Below, piece by piece: positions 27,356 through 35,887 of a DNA stretch of 56,883 nucleotides. Source of the stretch: Candidatus Fimimorpha excrementavium (GTDB taxonomy: Bacteria; Bacillota; Clostridia; Lachnospirales; Lachnospiraceae); NCBI GenBank assembly GCA_018710785.1, contig DVJD01000124.1:1-56883 (forward strand), read 5' to 3'. The notes under the pieces are model-generated. The model was not told where the DNA came from. It did no database searches and was given only the letters and a program-made list of their open reading frames with translations. Each line of letters starts with the position of its first letter. Positions within the stretch are counted from its first letter, which is position 1. A program made the position numbers and the translations under genes.

Positions 27356-29749
27356 TTACCCGAGAACCTCCTGTGCATAATGCACGGTTGCCATGGCATC
27401 CTTCGCATAACAGTCCGCCCCAATGGATTCGGCATACTCCTTCGTGAGAACCGCACCTCCCACCACAATCTTCGTATCCGGTTTTTCCGTCCTCAGCTGG
27501 CGTATGGTTTCTTCCATATTAACCACTGTAGTCGTCATCAAAGCGCTGAGTCCCACCAGTTTTACATCTTCCCGGATGGCTGTCTGAACGATCGTCTCCG
27601 GCGATACATCCTTTCCCAAATCGATGACGTCATAGCTGTAATTTTCCAGCAGAACCTTCACGATATTTTTTCCAATATCATGGATATCGCCTTTTACTGT
27701 GGCCAGGATGATTTTTCCCTTCTTCTCCTGAACGGTTCCGAAGCGCTCCATAAACTGCTTCAGAACCTCAAACGCCGCCTTCGCCGCTTCGGCGCTCATC
27801 AAAAGCTGGGGAAGAAATACCGTTCCCTTTTCAAATCCCTTTCCCACATGATCCAGGGCAGGAATCAGCTCTTCATCGATAATGGCCAGGGGTTCTTTTT
27901 CTTCTGCCAGGCGTCTTGTCGCTTCAGCGCTTTTCTCTTTTAATCCTTTCTCGATACAGGAAAACAGGGGCATCTCCTCTTTGGATGCTCCCGACGGAAC
28001 CTTCTTCTCCTCCGCCTGGCCGCCATAGGCTTCAATATAACGGCTGCACTGCTCATCCAGACCGGCCAGGGCCAGATACGCATGATACGACCGCATCATA
28101 TCCTCTGAATTCGGATTTATAATGGCACAGCTCAATCCATTCTGCATCGCCATGGTGTAGAAAGCTGCATTGATGATTTCTCTCTTTGGAAGGCCAAAGG
28201 AAATATTGGATACACCCAAAATGGTATTCCCGTGGTATTCATCCCGGATTCGTTTCAGCGTCTCCAAGGTCACGCCTGCGGATGTGGTATCCGAACTTAT
28301 GGTCATGGCCAGGGCATCAATCACAATATCCTTTCGTTCAATCCCATATTTCTCCGCTTCCGAATAGATCTTTTCCGCTATTTTCACTCTTCCTTCTGCC
28401 GTATCCGGAATTCCCGTTTCATCCAGAGCAAGGCCAACCACCACACCGCCGTATTTCTTTACCAGGGGAAACACGGCATCCATGATTTCCTTCTTTCCAT
28501 TGACCGAATTGATCATGGGTTTTCCATTGTAGCAGCGCATGGCCCGCTCCATGGCCTCCATATTGGAGGTATCGATCTGAAGCGGAAGGTCCAGGATGGC
28601 CTGAAGCTGTGTGACGGCCTGCTCCATCATCTCCGGTTCGTCAATTTCCGGCAGTCCCACATTGACATCCAATATATGGGCGCCTTTTTCTTCCTGAGTC
28701 AGCCCTTCATTCAAAATGTATTCCATATTTTTTTCCCGAAGCGCTTCCTTCAGTTTTTTCTTTCCCGTCGGATTGATTCTCTCGCCGATGATCACCGGCT
28801 CGTTTCCGATCATGACTGCATGGGAATAGGAAGATACCATACAGAGGTTCTTCTTTTTCGGCGGTATCAAAGGCCGTTCTTTACAGCGGTCACGCAGGGC
28901 TTTTATGTGAGTCGGCGTGGTGCCGCAGCATCCGCCCAGTACCTGAACGCCCATCCCGGCAATTTCCTCCATTACCTCTGCAAATTCTTCCGGCCCCACA
29001 TCAAAGACCGTCCTGCCGTTTTCAGTTCTCGGAAGACCGGCATTGGGATTTACCACCACCGGAATGGAGGCATAGGAAACCAGTTCTCCGACGATTTCCT
29101 TCATCTGCGCAGGACCAAGTCCGCAGTTCATTCCCAGAGCATCTACAGACAGTCCTTCCAGCAAGGCGACTACGGCAGCCGGATCCGCCCCTGTAAGAAG
29201 CTTTCCGTTCTCTCCAAATATCATGGTAGCAATCACGGGGAGACTGCTGTTCTCCTTTGCTGCCAAAACAGCTGCTTTCGCCTCATACGTGTCACTCATC
29301 GTCTCAATCAAAATCAGATCCGCTCCGGCTTCCGTTCCGATCAAAACGACTTCTTTAAAAAGCTCATAGGCGTCCTCAAACGCCAGATCGCCCATGGGTT
29401 TCAGCAATTTACCGGTGGGTCCGATATCCAGTGCAATATAAGCATCTGTTCTTCCGGTCTCTTCCCTGGCTCGCTTTGCCAGTGCCACCGCAGACTCTAT
29501 CACATGTTTTAGAGAATACTCCCCGTCTTCTTTATATTTCAATCCGTTTGCCCCAAACGTGTTGGTATTGATAATATCTGCCCCGGCTTCCAGATAGGCG
29601 CGGTGGAGAGATTGGATCGCATCCGGATGGCTGATATTCCACGTCTCCGGCAATTCTCCTGCTTTCAGCCCATTTTCCTGCAGGATGGTTCCCATACCCC
29701 CATCAAAAAAGAGCCATTCTTTTCCCAGTCGTTCCTTCCATGTTTTCAT
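27356..29749 (-). CDS. metH: Cobalamin-dependent methionine synthase without activation domain (MetH)
   Basis: A 797-residue enzyme that moves the methyl group of methyl-THF through cobalamin to homocysteine. Domains in order: homocysteine methyltransferase (1-300, zinc cysteines in MNCG and GGCCGTTP near residue 271), pterin-binding (about 310-580, starting PVIIGERINPTG), B12 cap and cobalamin domain (about 590-797, with the base-off His in GDIHDIGKNIV near residue 685). The reactivation domain of long MetH is absent and is encoded by the next gene upstream. It is the third gene of metF-activation-metH. Confidence 0.95.
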   Translation of the reverse strand: MKTWKERLGKEWLFFDGGMGTILQENGLKAGELPETWNISHPDAIQSLHRAYLEAGADIINTNTFGANGLKYKEDGEYSLKHVIESAVALAKRAREETGRTDAYIALDIGPTGKLLKPMGDLAFEDAYELFKEVVLIGTEAGADLILIETMSDTYEAKAAVLAAKENSSLPVIATMIFGENGKLLTGADPAAVVALLEGLSVDALGMNCGLGPAQMKEIVGELVSYASIPVVVNPNAGLPRTENGRTVFDVGPEEFAEVMEEIAGMGVQVLGGCCGTTPTHIKALRDRCKERPLIPPKKKNLCMVSSYSHAVMIGNEPVIIGERINPTGKKKLKEALREKNMEYILNEGLTQEEKGAHILDVNVGLPEIDEPEMMEQAVTQLQAILDLPLQIDTSNMEAMERAMRCYNGKPMINSVNGKKEIMDAVFPLVKKYGGVVVGLALDETGIPDTAEGRVKIAEKIYSEAEKYGIERKDIVIDALAMTISSDTTSAGVTLETLKRIRDEYHGNTILGVSNISFGLPKREIINAAFYTMAMQNGLSCAIINPNSEDMMRSYHAYLALAGLDEQCSRYIEAYGGQAEEKKVPSGASKEEMPLFSCIEKGLKEKSAEATRRLAEEKEPLAIIDEELIPALDHVGKGFEKGTVFLPQLLMSAEAAKAAFEVLKQFMERFGTVQEKKGKIILATVKGDIHDIGKNIVKVLLENYSYDVIDLGKDVSPETIVQTAIREDVKLVGLSALMTTTVVNMEETIRQLRTEKPDTKIVVGGAVLTKEYAESIGADCYAKDAMATVHYAQEVLG

Positions 29750-29796
29750 TGTGTACCGGTTCTCCTTCCCTTATGACCGCATATTGGTAACTTGCG

Positions 29797-30444
29797 TTAT
29801 CTTCGAAACTGACAATCTGCTTTTTCGCAGGCCTCGCATCCCTGTATCGGACATTTCTCATCCTGACAGCTGATTCCCATGACGGCTGTCACAGATTTTG
29901 ACGGTGCGAGAAGCAGGCTGTCTGTAACCGTCAGGCCAATCTTCTTTGGGCACTCCAGCGCCTGCAGAAACGGCACCTGGAATTCCAGGGGGAAATCTCC
30001 ATAACCCGGACTGAAACGCGGTCTTAAATAGTTTCCTTTTTTCTGAAACAGTTCCTTTAATTGCGCCTGCCAGCTGTCGCAGTACGCCTCAATCGCTGCC
30101 GCTGCCACCGCCTGCATGACCACTGCCTGACTCATCTTTCTTTTGGACAGGCGGGCAATCAGCTGATCTGCCTGGATCCCCAGCGTGGCTGCAAACAAAA
30201 TCACTTCCCCGCATCCGCGCAGATTCCGCGCCAAATTCTTACTCTGCACACAAAATGCCGTCAGATCCAGCCAGTCCGCATCCCCCTGCTTCAATGGGAA
30301 CACCTGATATACCGCTTTGGGAACGACCGCCTCTTTCAGCTGACAAATACAGTCCTCCACCATGTCATTGACCGCTTCATCCGGCTCTTTGTTTCCATAT
30401 CCCAAATATCTTCTGACTTCTCTTCGATTGATTTCCCACTGCAT
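29797..30444 (-). CDS. Methionine synthase activation domain protein
   Basis: A 215-residue protein equivalent to the C-terminal SAM-binding domain of full-length MetH, used to remethylate oxidised cobalamin. The signature RFSPGYGDFPLEFQ is near residue 145. The last 25 residues are Cys-rich (C-x4-C-x4-C-x2-C-x4-C), a feature not needed for SAM binding that may hold a metal or iron-sulfur centre. The ATG at 30444 is chosen because GAAAGGGG lies upstream. It sits between metF and metH, 48 bases before the latter. Confidence 0.92.
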   Translation of the reverse strand: MQWEINRREVRRYLGYGNKEPDEAVNDMVEDCICQLKEAVVPKAVYQVFPLKQGDADWLDLTAFCVQSKNLARNLRGCGEVILFAATLGIQADQLIARLSKRKMSQAVVMQAVAAAAIEAYCDSWQAQLKELFQKKGNYLRPRFSPGYGDFPLEFQVPFLQALECPKKIGLTVTDSLLLAPSKSVTAVMGISCQDEKCPIQGCEACEKADCQFRR

Positions 30445-30510
30445 GCCGTTCCCCTTTCGTTCTGTCATTCCCCCGCTCTTTTGCCGTATTTCCTGCACAC
30501 TCGGGCCCTA

Positions 30511-31377
30511 TTATTTGATGATCTCTGACAGATTTGCCTGAATTCCCGCAGCAACCTCCGGCTTGTTCATGGAATAAACGTGAATATGACGGACTCCATT
30601 TGCCACCAGATCGATAATCTGATCCGTCGCATAGGCAATCCCTGCCTGTTTCATGGCTTTCGGATTATCACCGAAACGATCCACGATGGCTTTAAATCTG
30701 ACCGGAAGATACGTTCCGGAAAGCTGGCAGATTCGGGAGATCTGTTTTCCGTTTGTCACCGGCATGATTCCGGCAATCACCGGCACAGTGATTCCCTGTT
30801 CCCGAATCCGGTAAAGGAAATTATAAAAGATATTATTATCAAAAAACATCTGTGTCGTCAAAAATTCGCATCCGGCATCCACTTTTTCTTTCAGATATCT
30901 GATATCCTCCTCCTTATTCGTGGATTCCGTATGGCCGTCCGGATAGCAGGCGCCGCCGATGCAGAAATCACCGTGCTGTTTGATGTCATGGATCAAATCG
31001 GCTGCATGTCGGTATTCGATGGCCGCTTCATCCAGGCCGTCAGCCGGAATATCCCCGCGAAGGGCCAGAATATTTTCAATATTATGCTCTTTCAGCTCTC
31101 CCAAAACCCTATGTACATGCTCCTTTGTAGAAGAAACACAGGTCAGATGCGCAAGCGGCGTCACCCCATAATTGTGAAATACATTGGAGGCAATCTGCAC
31201 AGTATGGGCGCTCGTCCCGCCGCCTGCCCCATAGGTCACGCTCATAAAATCCGGTTTTAACTGCGCAATCTCCGCTATGGCTTTTTCCACAGATGCAAAT
31301 GCATCACTTGTCTTGGGCGGAAAAACCTCAAATGAAAGTGTTACTTTATCCTGTTTCAAAATCTCGCTGATCTTCAT
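30511..31377 (-). CDS. metF: Methylenetetrahydrofolate reductase
   Basis: A 288-residue TIM-barrel flavoprotein that reduces methylene-THF to methyl-THF. FEVFPPKT at the N-terminus carries the catalytic Glu; LRGDIP (about 115), TQMFFD (about 180) and the AGIMP segment are typical. It supplies methyl-THF to the MetH pair downstream. It has its own near-consensus promoter; no SAM or cobalamin riboswitch was found in the 80-base leader. Confidence 0.96.
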   Translation of the reverse strand: MKISEILKQDKVTLSFEVFPPKTSDAFASVEKAIAEIAQLKPDFMSVTYGAGGGTSAHTVQIASNVFHNYGVTPLAHLTCVSSTKEHVHRVLGELKEHNIENILALRGDIPADGLDEAAIEYRHAADLIHDIKQHGDFCIGGACYPDGHTESTNKEEDIRYLKEKVDAGCEFLTTQMFFDNNIFYNFLYRIREQGITVPVIAGIMPVTNGKQISRICQLSGTYLPVRFKAIVDRFGDNPKAMKQAGIAYATDQIIDLVANGVRHIHVYSMNKPEVAAGIQANLSEIIK

Positions 31378-31465
31378 GTGCCAATCCTTCCTTTCATACT
31401 GTCTTACATTTGCTGCAAAATATACATATATACAGATATTTCTGCCAAGCCTTTCATATCGTTTT

Positions 31466-31494
31466 ATTTTAATAATTTAATACAGAAAAGTCAA
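31466..31494 (-). promoter_or_regulatory. Sigma-A promoter of metF-metH
   Basis: On the minus strand TTGACT (31489-31494), a 17-base AT-rich spacer, TAAAAT (31466-31471). The leader to the metF ATG is about 80 bases and shows no riboswitch-like structure. Confidence 0.75.
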
Positions 31495-31522
31495 CTATTT
31501 TATCGAATCGGCCTTATGCTCC

Positions 31523-31563
31523 AAAAAAAAGGAGACCGTCACCGCGTACACAGAACAGTCTCC
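31523..31563 (-). terminator. Rho-independent terminator of the GT-C-like gene
   Basis: GGAGACTGT and ACGGTCTCC (minus strand) form a 9-bp stem with one G-U pair and a 15-base loop, followed directly by eight T residues. Confidence 0.8.
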
Positions 31564-31582
31564 CTATTTATTTCTTCTTTCA

Positions 31583-33499
31583 TCACTGCTGATAAACAAT
31601 CAAATCCAGGGCGAACTCCTGACGCTCACCTCCAATATACGCCATCTCCCTTGGATCATCGGTCACAGCTCTCTCGCTCTCAGAAATGACTTTTCCGCTT
31701 TCATCCTTGTCAGGCGCATAAACAGCACTCAGAAGGAGATTCGCGGTCTGCCCAGTCTTCGGATCCATGCGGAAAACAATCTCATAATATTCTCCGTCTT
31801 CCACCGGAATACTTCCCGTCTTGATCGTCACGACCTCCCAGTCATACCATTCCGACGCATCCAGAACTGTCTGGAATAAAATGTCGTCACTCCCTGCTTT
31901 CTTTACAGACACAGTCAGGTTTGCCTGACAAATGGTATTATATACGGCAGGCTTAAACTGAATCTTATTTATCTCTGTTCCCTCAGAATGTATGATCTGA
32001 CTCACTTCTCTATTGTCCGGGTCCAGGTTCACACCCTTTATTTCATGTGCCGGTTCCACTGCCATCGTATTATATGTCTCATAAGGCGGAGTATATTTTG
32101 CCCACAGAGATACCATGGCAGGCGCGGCGAACAGGAGTACTCCCGCAATCAGCCGTGTCCGAATCCACCCCATGCAGTGATCCGTCGGCTCACTGAAATT
32201 TTCCAGGCAGTATTTGGGATGCTTAAACAGACCGCAGACCAGCATAATCGTGGAAATCAGGGATAATAGAATCTGAGGTCCCACAATGCCCAGCGTATCC
32301 TTCATCATCATTTCATTGCCCACTACCCCATTGGTAAACGTGGAAGCGAAAATTCCCTGATTCAGCACATCCTGATCCACATTATTCGGGAACATCTGAA
32401 CGACAAAAATCACATAGACTGCCATGAAAATGATATCCACAATCATGAATATTTTGGTATTCTTATTGATGAAAGCGCTGATTACCCAAAACGGCACTGC
32501 CAGCAGCAGCCACTGTGGATGCCATTTGGAAAGGCCAAAGATGTCAAATACCACCAGACATTCCAGGAAAAACGTCCATTTGACCATGTCTTTTTCATCT
32601 TTCGGAGTGGTAAAATAAGCCAGCCCGCAGATGACGCCGAATACCAGTATAACGAGACTCACTTCATAGTGAAATGCGCTCCAGTAGAATCCCGTGTCAA
32701 TTCCGGCATTGAAAATATAATTGGTTGGAGTGTCCCCCTTCGTGCCGATGCCAAATGCATAATCGCGGAATGCGGAACTGCTTAAGTAAAGTCCAAACTC
32801 CAGGATGGTGGGAATGAGCGCTCCGACTCCGGCCCCAATGATCTTCCAGATATTCTTACAGCGCAAAAGCAGCAGCGGCAGAAAGAAAATCAACGCCGTA
32901 TATTTGAATGTAATCGCCCATCCAAACCAAAAAACAAACCAGAATAATCTGTTTTTCAGGAAATAATATACCCCCAGCAAAATGCAGAACAGCATAAATG
33001 CATCATACTGGCCAAATATAAACTGGATAAAAACTCCCATGGGCATTGTCAGAAAGGCGAAGGCACAAATCTTTGATTTTCTGCTTCCCATGCCAATCTG
33101 CATGCTGATCTTATAAACCAGATAGCCGGAAGCCAGATAAAACAGGCACGGAAGGATTTTTGACCACATCAGAGCCACATATGGGATTTCTAAGCTCGGA
33201 ACATCGACCACTCCAAACAGTTTCATTGGGATATTCCAAATCGCAAACAAAATATACGTACTCGGCAGATAGCTGGGATGGATATCGAATTCTGCACAGT
33301 AATCATAAAAATCCAGAATATGACCATTTAAATATCCATACGAACAGCCTGTTGTATGGACGAGATCCGTTTGCTGAAAAACAAAAAAACAAAAAAGGGC
33401 AATGACCAGAAAAATCAGATAATCCCAAAGATGAAGCGGCTTCTCAGCAATATTTATTTTTATTTTGTTATTTGGCTTCGCAATACTATTCTGTTTCAT
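31583..33499 (-). CDS. GT-C-like multi-membrane glycosyltransferase with C-terminal outer domain
   Basis: A 638-residue integral membrane protein with about 11-12 hydrophobic helices, the first starting near residue 25. The first extracytoplasmic loop contains many acidic residues and DFYDYCAEF, consistent with the GT-C fold of dolichyl/polyprenyl-phosphate sugar transferases. After the last helix (about residue 465-480), some 160 residues form a likely beta-sandwich domain outside the cell (VNLDPDNREV to the end). Donor and acceptor cannot be read. The ATG at 33499 has AGGA 8 bases upstream. Its own promoter (33629-33657) and terminator make it a single transcription unit. Confidence 0.7.
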   Translation of the reverse strand: MKQNSIAKPNNKIKINIAEKPLHLWDYLIFLVIALFCFFVFQQTDLVHTTGCSYGYLNGHILDFYDYCAEFDIHPSYLPSTYILFAIWNIPMKLFGVVDVPSLEIPYVALMWSKILPCLFYLASGYLVYKISMQIGMGSRKSKICAFAFLTMPMGVFIQFIFGQYDAFMLFCILLGVYYFLKNRLFWFVFWFGWAITFKYTALIFFLPLLLLRCKNIWKIIGAGVGALIPTILEFGLYLSSSAFRDYAFGIGTKGDTPTNYIFNAGIDTGFYWSAFHYEVSLVILVFGVICGLAYFTTPKDEKDMVKWTFFLECLVVFDIFGLSKWHPQWLLLAVPFWVISAFINKNTKIFMIVDIIFMAVYVIFVVQMFPNNVDQDVLNQGIFASTFTNGVVGNEMMMKDTLGIVGPQILLSLISTIMLVCGLFKHPKYCLENFSEPTDHCMGWIRTRLIAGVLLFAAPAMVSLWAKYTPPYETYNTMAVEPAHEIKGVNLDPDNREVSQIIHSEGTEINKIQFKPAVYNTICQANLTVSVKKAGSDDILFQTVLDASEWYDWEVVTIKTGSIPVEDGEYYEIVFRMDPKTGQTANLLLSAVYAPDKDESGKVISESERAVTDDPREMAYIGGERQEFALDLIVYQQ

Positions 33500-33628
33500 A
33501 CTAACATTCCTATTCCATGTGTCTGTGCACATTTCCTTTCTCAAAAATACCGAGAGCCTCAGACAATAAGCAGACCAAAAGAGAGTCTCCGTCCGCGCTG
33601 CATCGATTGGTTCTCAGTGTTTGCGTAC

Positions 33629-33657
33629 ATTATACCCTAACCTGAGACAAATCACAA
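33629..33657 (-). promoter_or_regulatory. Promoter of the GT-C-like gene
   Basis: On the minus strand TTGTGA (33652-33657), 17 bases, TATAAT (33629-33634). The leader is about 125 bases and includes no recognised RNA motif. Confidence 0.65.
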
Positions 33658-33741
33658 CTAATAAATATTTTCTTTTTTCTTTCATTTCAGGTATATCACA
33701 AACGGATTCACTCCTCGGCAGCAAGGATACTGCTGTTTGCT

Positions 33742-34776
33742 TTATATCCGTTCCAGATATGTTCCAAATACATATCCTTTATACTTGGCAGCTATCTTCA
33801 CATACATCCATCCATTTCCCACAGCCCCCAAAACTTCCACCACGTTTCCATTGGACAATCGAGGCCATTCTTTCAAAAGCGGCTCCTCATTTCCGGGATT
33901 GACACGCACATTCAGGCTGTCCCTCTCCGGTACGTTTACCACTTTCGCCAAATATTTTCCTTCAGATACATTGACAAGATAATCTCCAAACACATATCCG
34001 ATGTAACGAGCGGCTATCCTTATCTTTACCCATCCGCTGTCCAGATTCTCCAAGACTTCTACCAAGTTGCCATCCGATAATTTTGGCCATTCGGCTATGA
34101 GAGAAGCCCCGTTCTCCGGTTTGCTTCTCACATTCAGCTTGTCGCCTTCCGGAACATTACATACCATACCGATATATTTGCCTTCCTGTCTGCTGATACC
34201 GGCTGATTCACAAAAAATGTCTGTGATAGAGGAAGCGATAGCATCCCTGTTTTCCATATACCACTCCACATCATCCGCATCACTGATAAATGCCACTTCC
34301 AGAAGCAGATGTTCGCAGCCCGCCGAATAACTTCGGTTCTGTACCAAAAGTCCCTCCGCAAACTGGGCCGTGGATGGTACGAGTCCATCCCAGGCCTGGA
34401 CACTTCCCAGACGAATCATCGCATCCAGAATCCTTTGCCCCATTTCTTCCGTCTCTTTCGACATGGAAGAATGCGTATAAAACATGGTGCCTTTCTTTTT
34501 TCCGTCTTTGACTGATGATTCCAGGGCAGATGCATTGAAGTGAATTTCCAGACACATATCATACTTCTGAAACGGAAAAGTACCTCCGTTACGATATACC
34601 TGCACCATATTCTGGCTGGTATCGAACAGCGTAATATCCAATCCGGCTGTCCTGGAAGATTGGACGATTCTCTCTGCCAAATCTCTGGTCAGATTTGCTT
34701 CCTCGTATCCATTGCCCGTAGCTCCCGGGTCATATGGAGCTCCTCCATGACCTGCTATCATTAAAAATTTTTCCAT
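33742..34776 (-). CDS. N-acetylmuramoyl-L-alanine amidase with two SH3-like domains
   Basis: A 344-residue Amidase_3 enzyme that cuts the amide bond between MurNAc and L-Ala. The zinc ligands are His10 (AGHGG), Glu25 or Glu26 (YEEANLT) and His79 (EIHFNA), with a catalytic Glu in LLEVAF near residue 160. Two SH3-type repeats (about 200-265 and 275-344), each with NVR-P-G and W--L--G--VEV, likely bind the wall. It starts directly with the catalytic domain and has no signal peptide, as phage endolysins do; it might leave the cell by a holin, by lysis or by a non-classical route. AGGAGA precedes the ATG. It lies just downstream of tRNA-Ser, but no att repeat or other phage gene was found. Confidence 0.88.
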   Translation of the reverse strand: MEKFLMIAGHGGAPYDPGATGNGYEEANLTRDLAERIVQSSRTAGLDITLFDTSQNMVQVYRNGGTFPFQKYDMCLEIHFNASALESSVKDGKKKGTMFYTHSSMSKETEEMGQRILDAMIRLGSVQAWDGLVPSTAQFAEGLLVQNRSYSAGCEHLLLEVAFISDADDVEWYMENRDAIASSITDIFCESAGISRQEGKYIGMVCNVPEGDKLNVRSKPENGASLIAEWPKLSDGNLVEVLENLDSGWVKIRIAARYIGYVFGDYLVNVSEGKYLAKVVNVPERDSLNVRVNPGNEEPLLKEWPRLSNGNVVEVLGAVGNGWMYVKIAAKYKGYVFGTYLERI

Positions 34777-34891
34777 TCAATTCGATCTCCTATCTTTCTA
34801 AACAACTGTGATTCCATATTCCGGCAGGAGGGATTCCTCCTCCATTTAGCATATGCAGCTGTTCCTTGAACGGTCACAAAGGTGGGAAGAC

Positions 34892-34919
34892 AAAGAAAAG
34901 CCCGGTAAATACCAGGCTT
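34892..34919 (-). terminator. Hairpin downstream of tRNA-Ser
   Basis: On the minus strand AAGCCTGGTA and TACCGGGCTT (one T-G pair) form a 10-bp stem with a two-base gap, followed by TTCTTTG. It lies 6 bases after the tRNA 3' end and probably ends its transcript. Confidence 0.6.
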
Positions 34920-34925
34920 GAAAAG

Positions 34926-35012
34926 CGGAGACGGTGGGATTCGAACCCACGGAACCAGAAAGGTTCAACTGATTTCGAATCAGTCTCGTTACGGCCACTT
35001 CGATACGTCTCC
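34926..35012 (-). tRNA. tRNA-Ser (anticodon CGA)
   Basis: An 87-nt class II tRNA. The acceptor stem is GGAGACG/CGTCTCC with discriminator G. The anticodon arm reads ACTGA-TTCGAAA-TCAGT with anticodon CGA, reading the UCG codon. A long variable arm (GAACCTTTCTGGTTC) is typical of serine, and the T arm contains GGTTCGAATCC. CCA is not encoded. Confidence 0.97.
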
Positions 35013-35031
35013 ATAAAAAATCTTCCTTACT

Positions 35032-35060
35032 ATTATGGAGGATTCCGCCAACAATGTCAA
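35032..35060 (-). promoter_or_regulatory. Promoter of tRNA-Ser
   Basis: On the minus strand a perfect TTGACA (35055-35060), 17 bases, CATAAT (35032-35037). Start expected about 15 bases before the mature tRNA end. Confidence 0.8.
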
Positions 35061-35097
35061 TCATTTTTTTTAATTTTTCTGTTTTCGCACAAACTGC

Positions 35098-35126
35098 TTG
35101 ACATTCGCTCCTTTTTATGATGCAAT
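35098..35126 (+). promoter_or_regulatory. Promoter of the acidic-tail protein gene
   Basis: TTGACA (35098-35103), 17 bases, TGCAAT (35121-35126) preceded by TGA, giving an extended -10. It is back to back with the tRNA-Ser promoter. Confidence 0.65.
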
Positions 35127-35207
35127 ATGATTATATTGAACAAATTTGCGCTTCCATTTCATATGATATTGAAAAAAATCTACGATTTTCAAGGAGGAAA
35201 CAAGCTT

Positions 35208-35795
35208 ATGTTAGAAAAAGATATTATCCGCAATGTTCTGCTGAATCATCAATATGCCAATGCCCACGAATACGCAGGAAAGTATGTGGATCAGATTTTG
35301 CTGGAGGATTCCAGCAACGATGATATTAAATATCTGGCAACAAAGACATTCCGAAATATGATCCGCTATGAACTGCAGATGGAATGTGAAAACCATACCT
35401 ATACAGGAAGCGATTTCTGGGATGTTCATACGATGATCAATTACTTTCTGGAACAGCTGAAACTTCACACCATCTATTCCAATACATCGGCAGATGAAGT
35501 CCGTCATATCAGTGAAACGGTGTTCTTCACCTGCTTTAAGGAAGATCTCTTCCAGGAACAGGTTCTGGAAGAAGGGTCTCCCGCATCCGAAGCAGAGGAA
35601 GAACAATCCGCTGAGATGACGGAGGATGAGCCAGCCCCATCGAATGATGCTAAAGCAGATGATTTGGAAGCACAGGAAGTCTCTGAACAGGCAGACAAAT
35701 GCCCCGCCCCCAATCCTTCGGAAGAGGTAACGGATGAGACTCCCTCAGATGAGCCGGAAGAGAAAGCACATGAGACATCTCCTGATCAGGTATAG
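35208..35795 (+). CDS. Uncharacterised protein with acidic disordered tail
   Basis: A 195-residue protein. The ATG at 35208 has AAGGAGG about 10 bases upstream; a longer frame has no such site. Residues 1-115 look like a compact helical domain (LEKDIIRNVLLNHQYANAHE at the N-terminus, then YELQMECENHTYTGSDFWDV and VRHISETVFFTCF). The last 80 residues are almost only Glu, Asp, Pro, Ser, Ala and Thr and should be disordered. No membrane segment or signal. No family recognised. It is a single gene between tRNA-Ser and a strong terminator, so it is transcribed on its own. Confidence 0.85.
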   Translation: MLEKDIIRNVLLNHQYANAHEYAGKYVDQILLEDSSNDDIKYLATKTFRNMIRYELQMECENHTYTGSDFWDVHTMINYFLEQLKLHTIYSNTSADEVRHISETVFFTCFKEDLFQEQVLEEGSPASEAEEEQSAEMTEDEPAPSNDAKADDLEAQEVSEQADKCPAPNPSEEVTDETPSDEPEEKAHETSPDQV

Positions 35796-35820
35796 TCTGA
35801 ATGCCGACACAGCCCCATAC

Positions 35821-35869
35821 AAAAAGGCGCCCTGCCGACTTTCAAATTCAGTCGGCAGGGCGCCTTTTT
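35821..35869. terminator. Perfect 20-bp bidirectional terminator
   Basis: AAAAAGGCGCCCTGCCGACT (35821-35840) and its exact complement (35850-35869) surround a 9-base loop. The A and T runs at the two ends give U tracts in both directions. It serves both the acidic-tail gene and the glycosidase gene. Confidence 0.93.
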
Positions 35870-35887
35870 GTATCTATGCAATTTCAG

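Noticed and set aside
27356-29749. metH as a truncated pseudogene
   Set aside because: The missing domain is present as an intact separate gene next to it, and the frame is complete.
31378-31465. SAM or cobalamin riboswitch before metF
   Set aside because: The leader is only about 80 bases, AT-rich and lacks the stems and conserved boxes of those riboswitches.
34926-35012. tRNA-Ser as an integrated prophage or island boundary
   Set aside because: No copy of the tRNA 3' end, integrase or other phage gene was seen nearby; only the lysin-like amidase suggests it.
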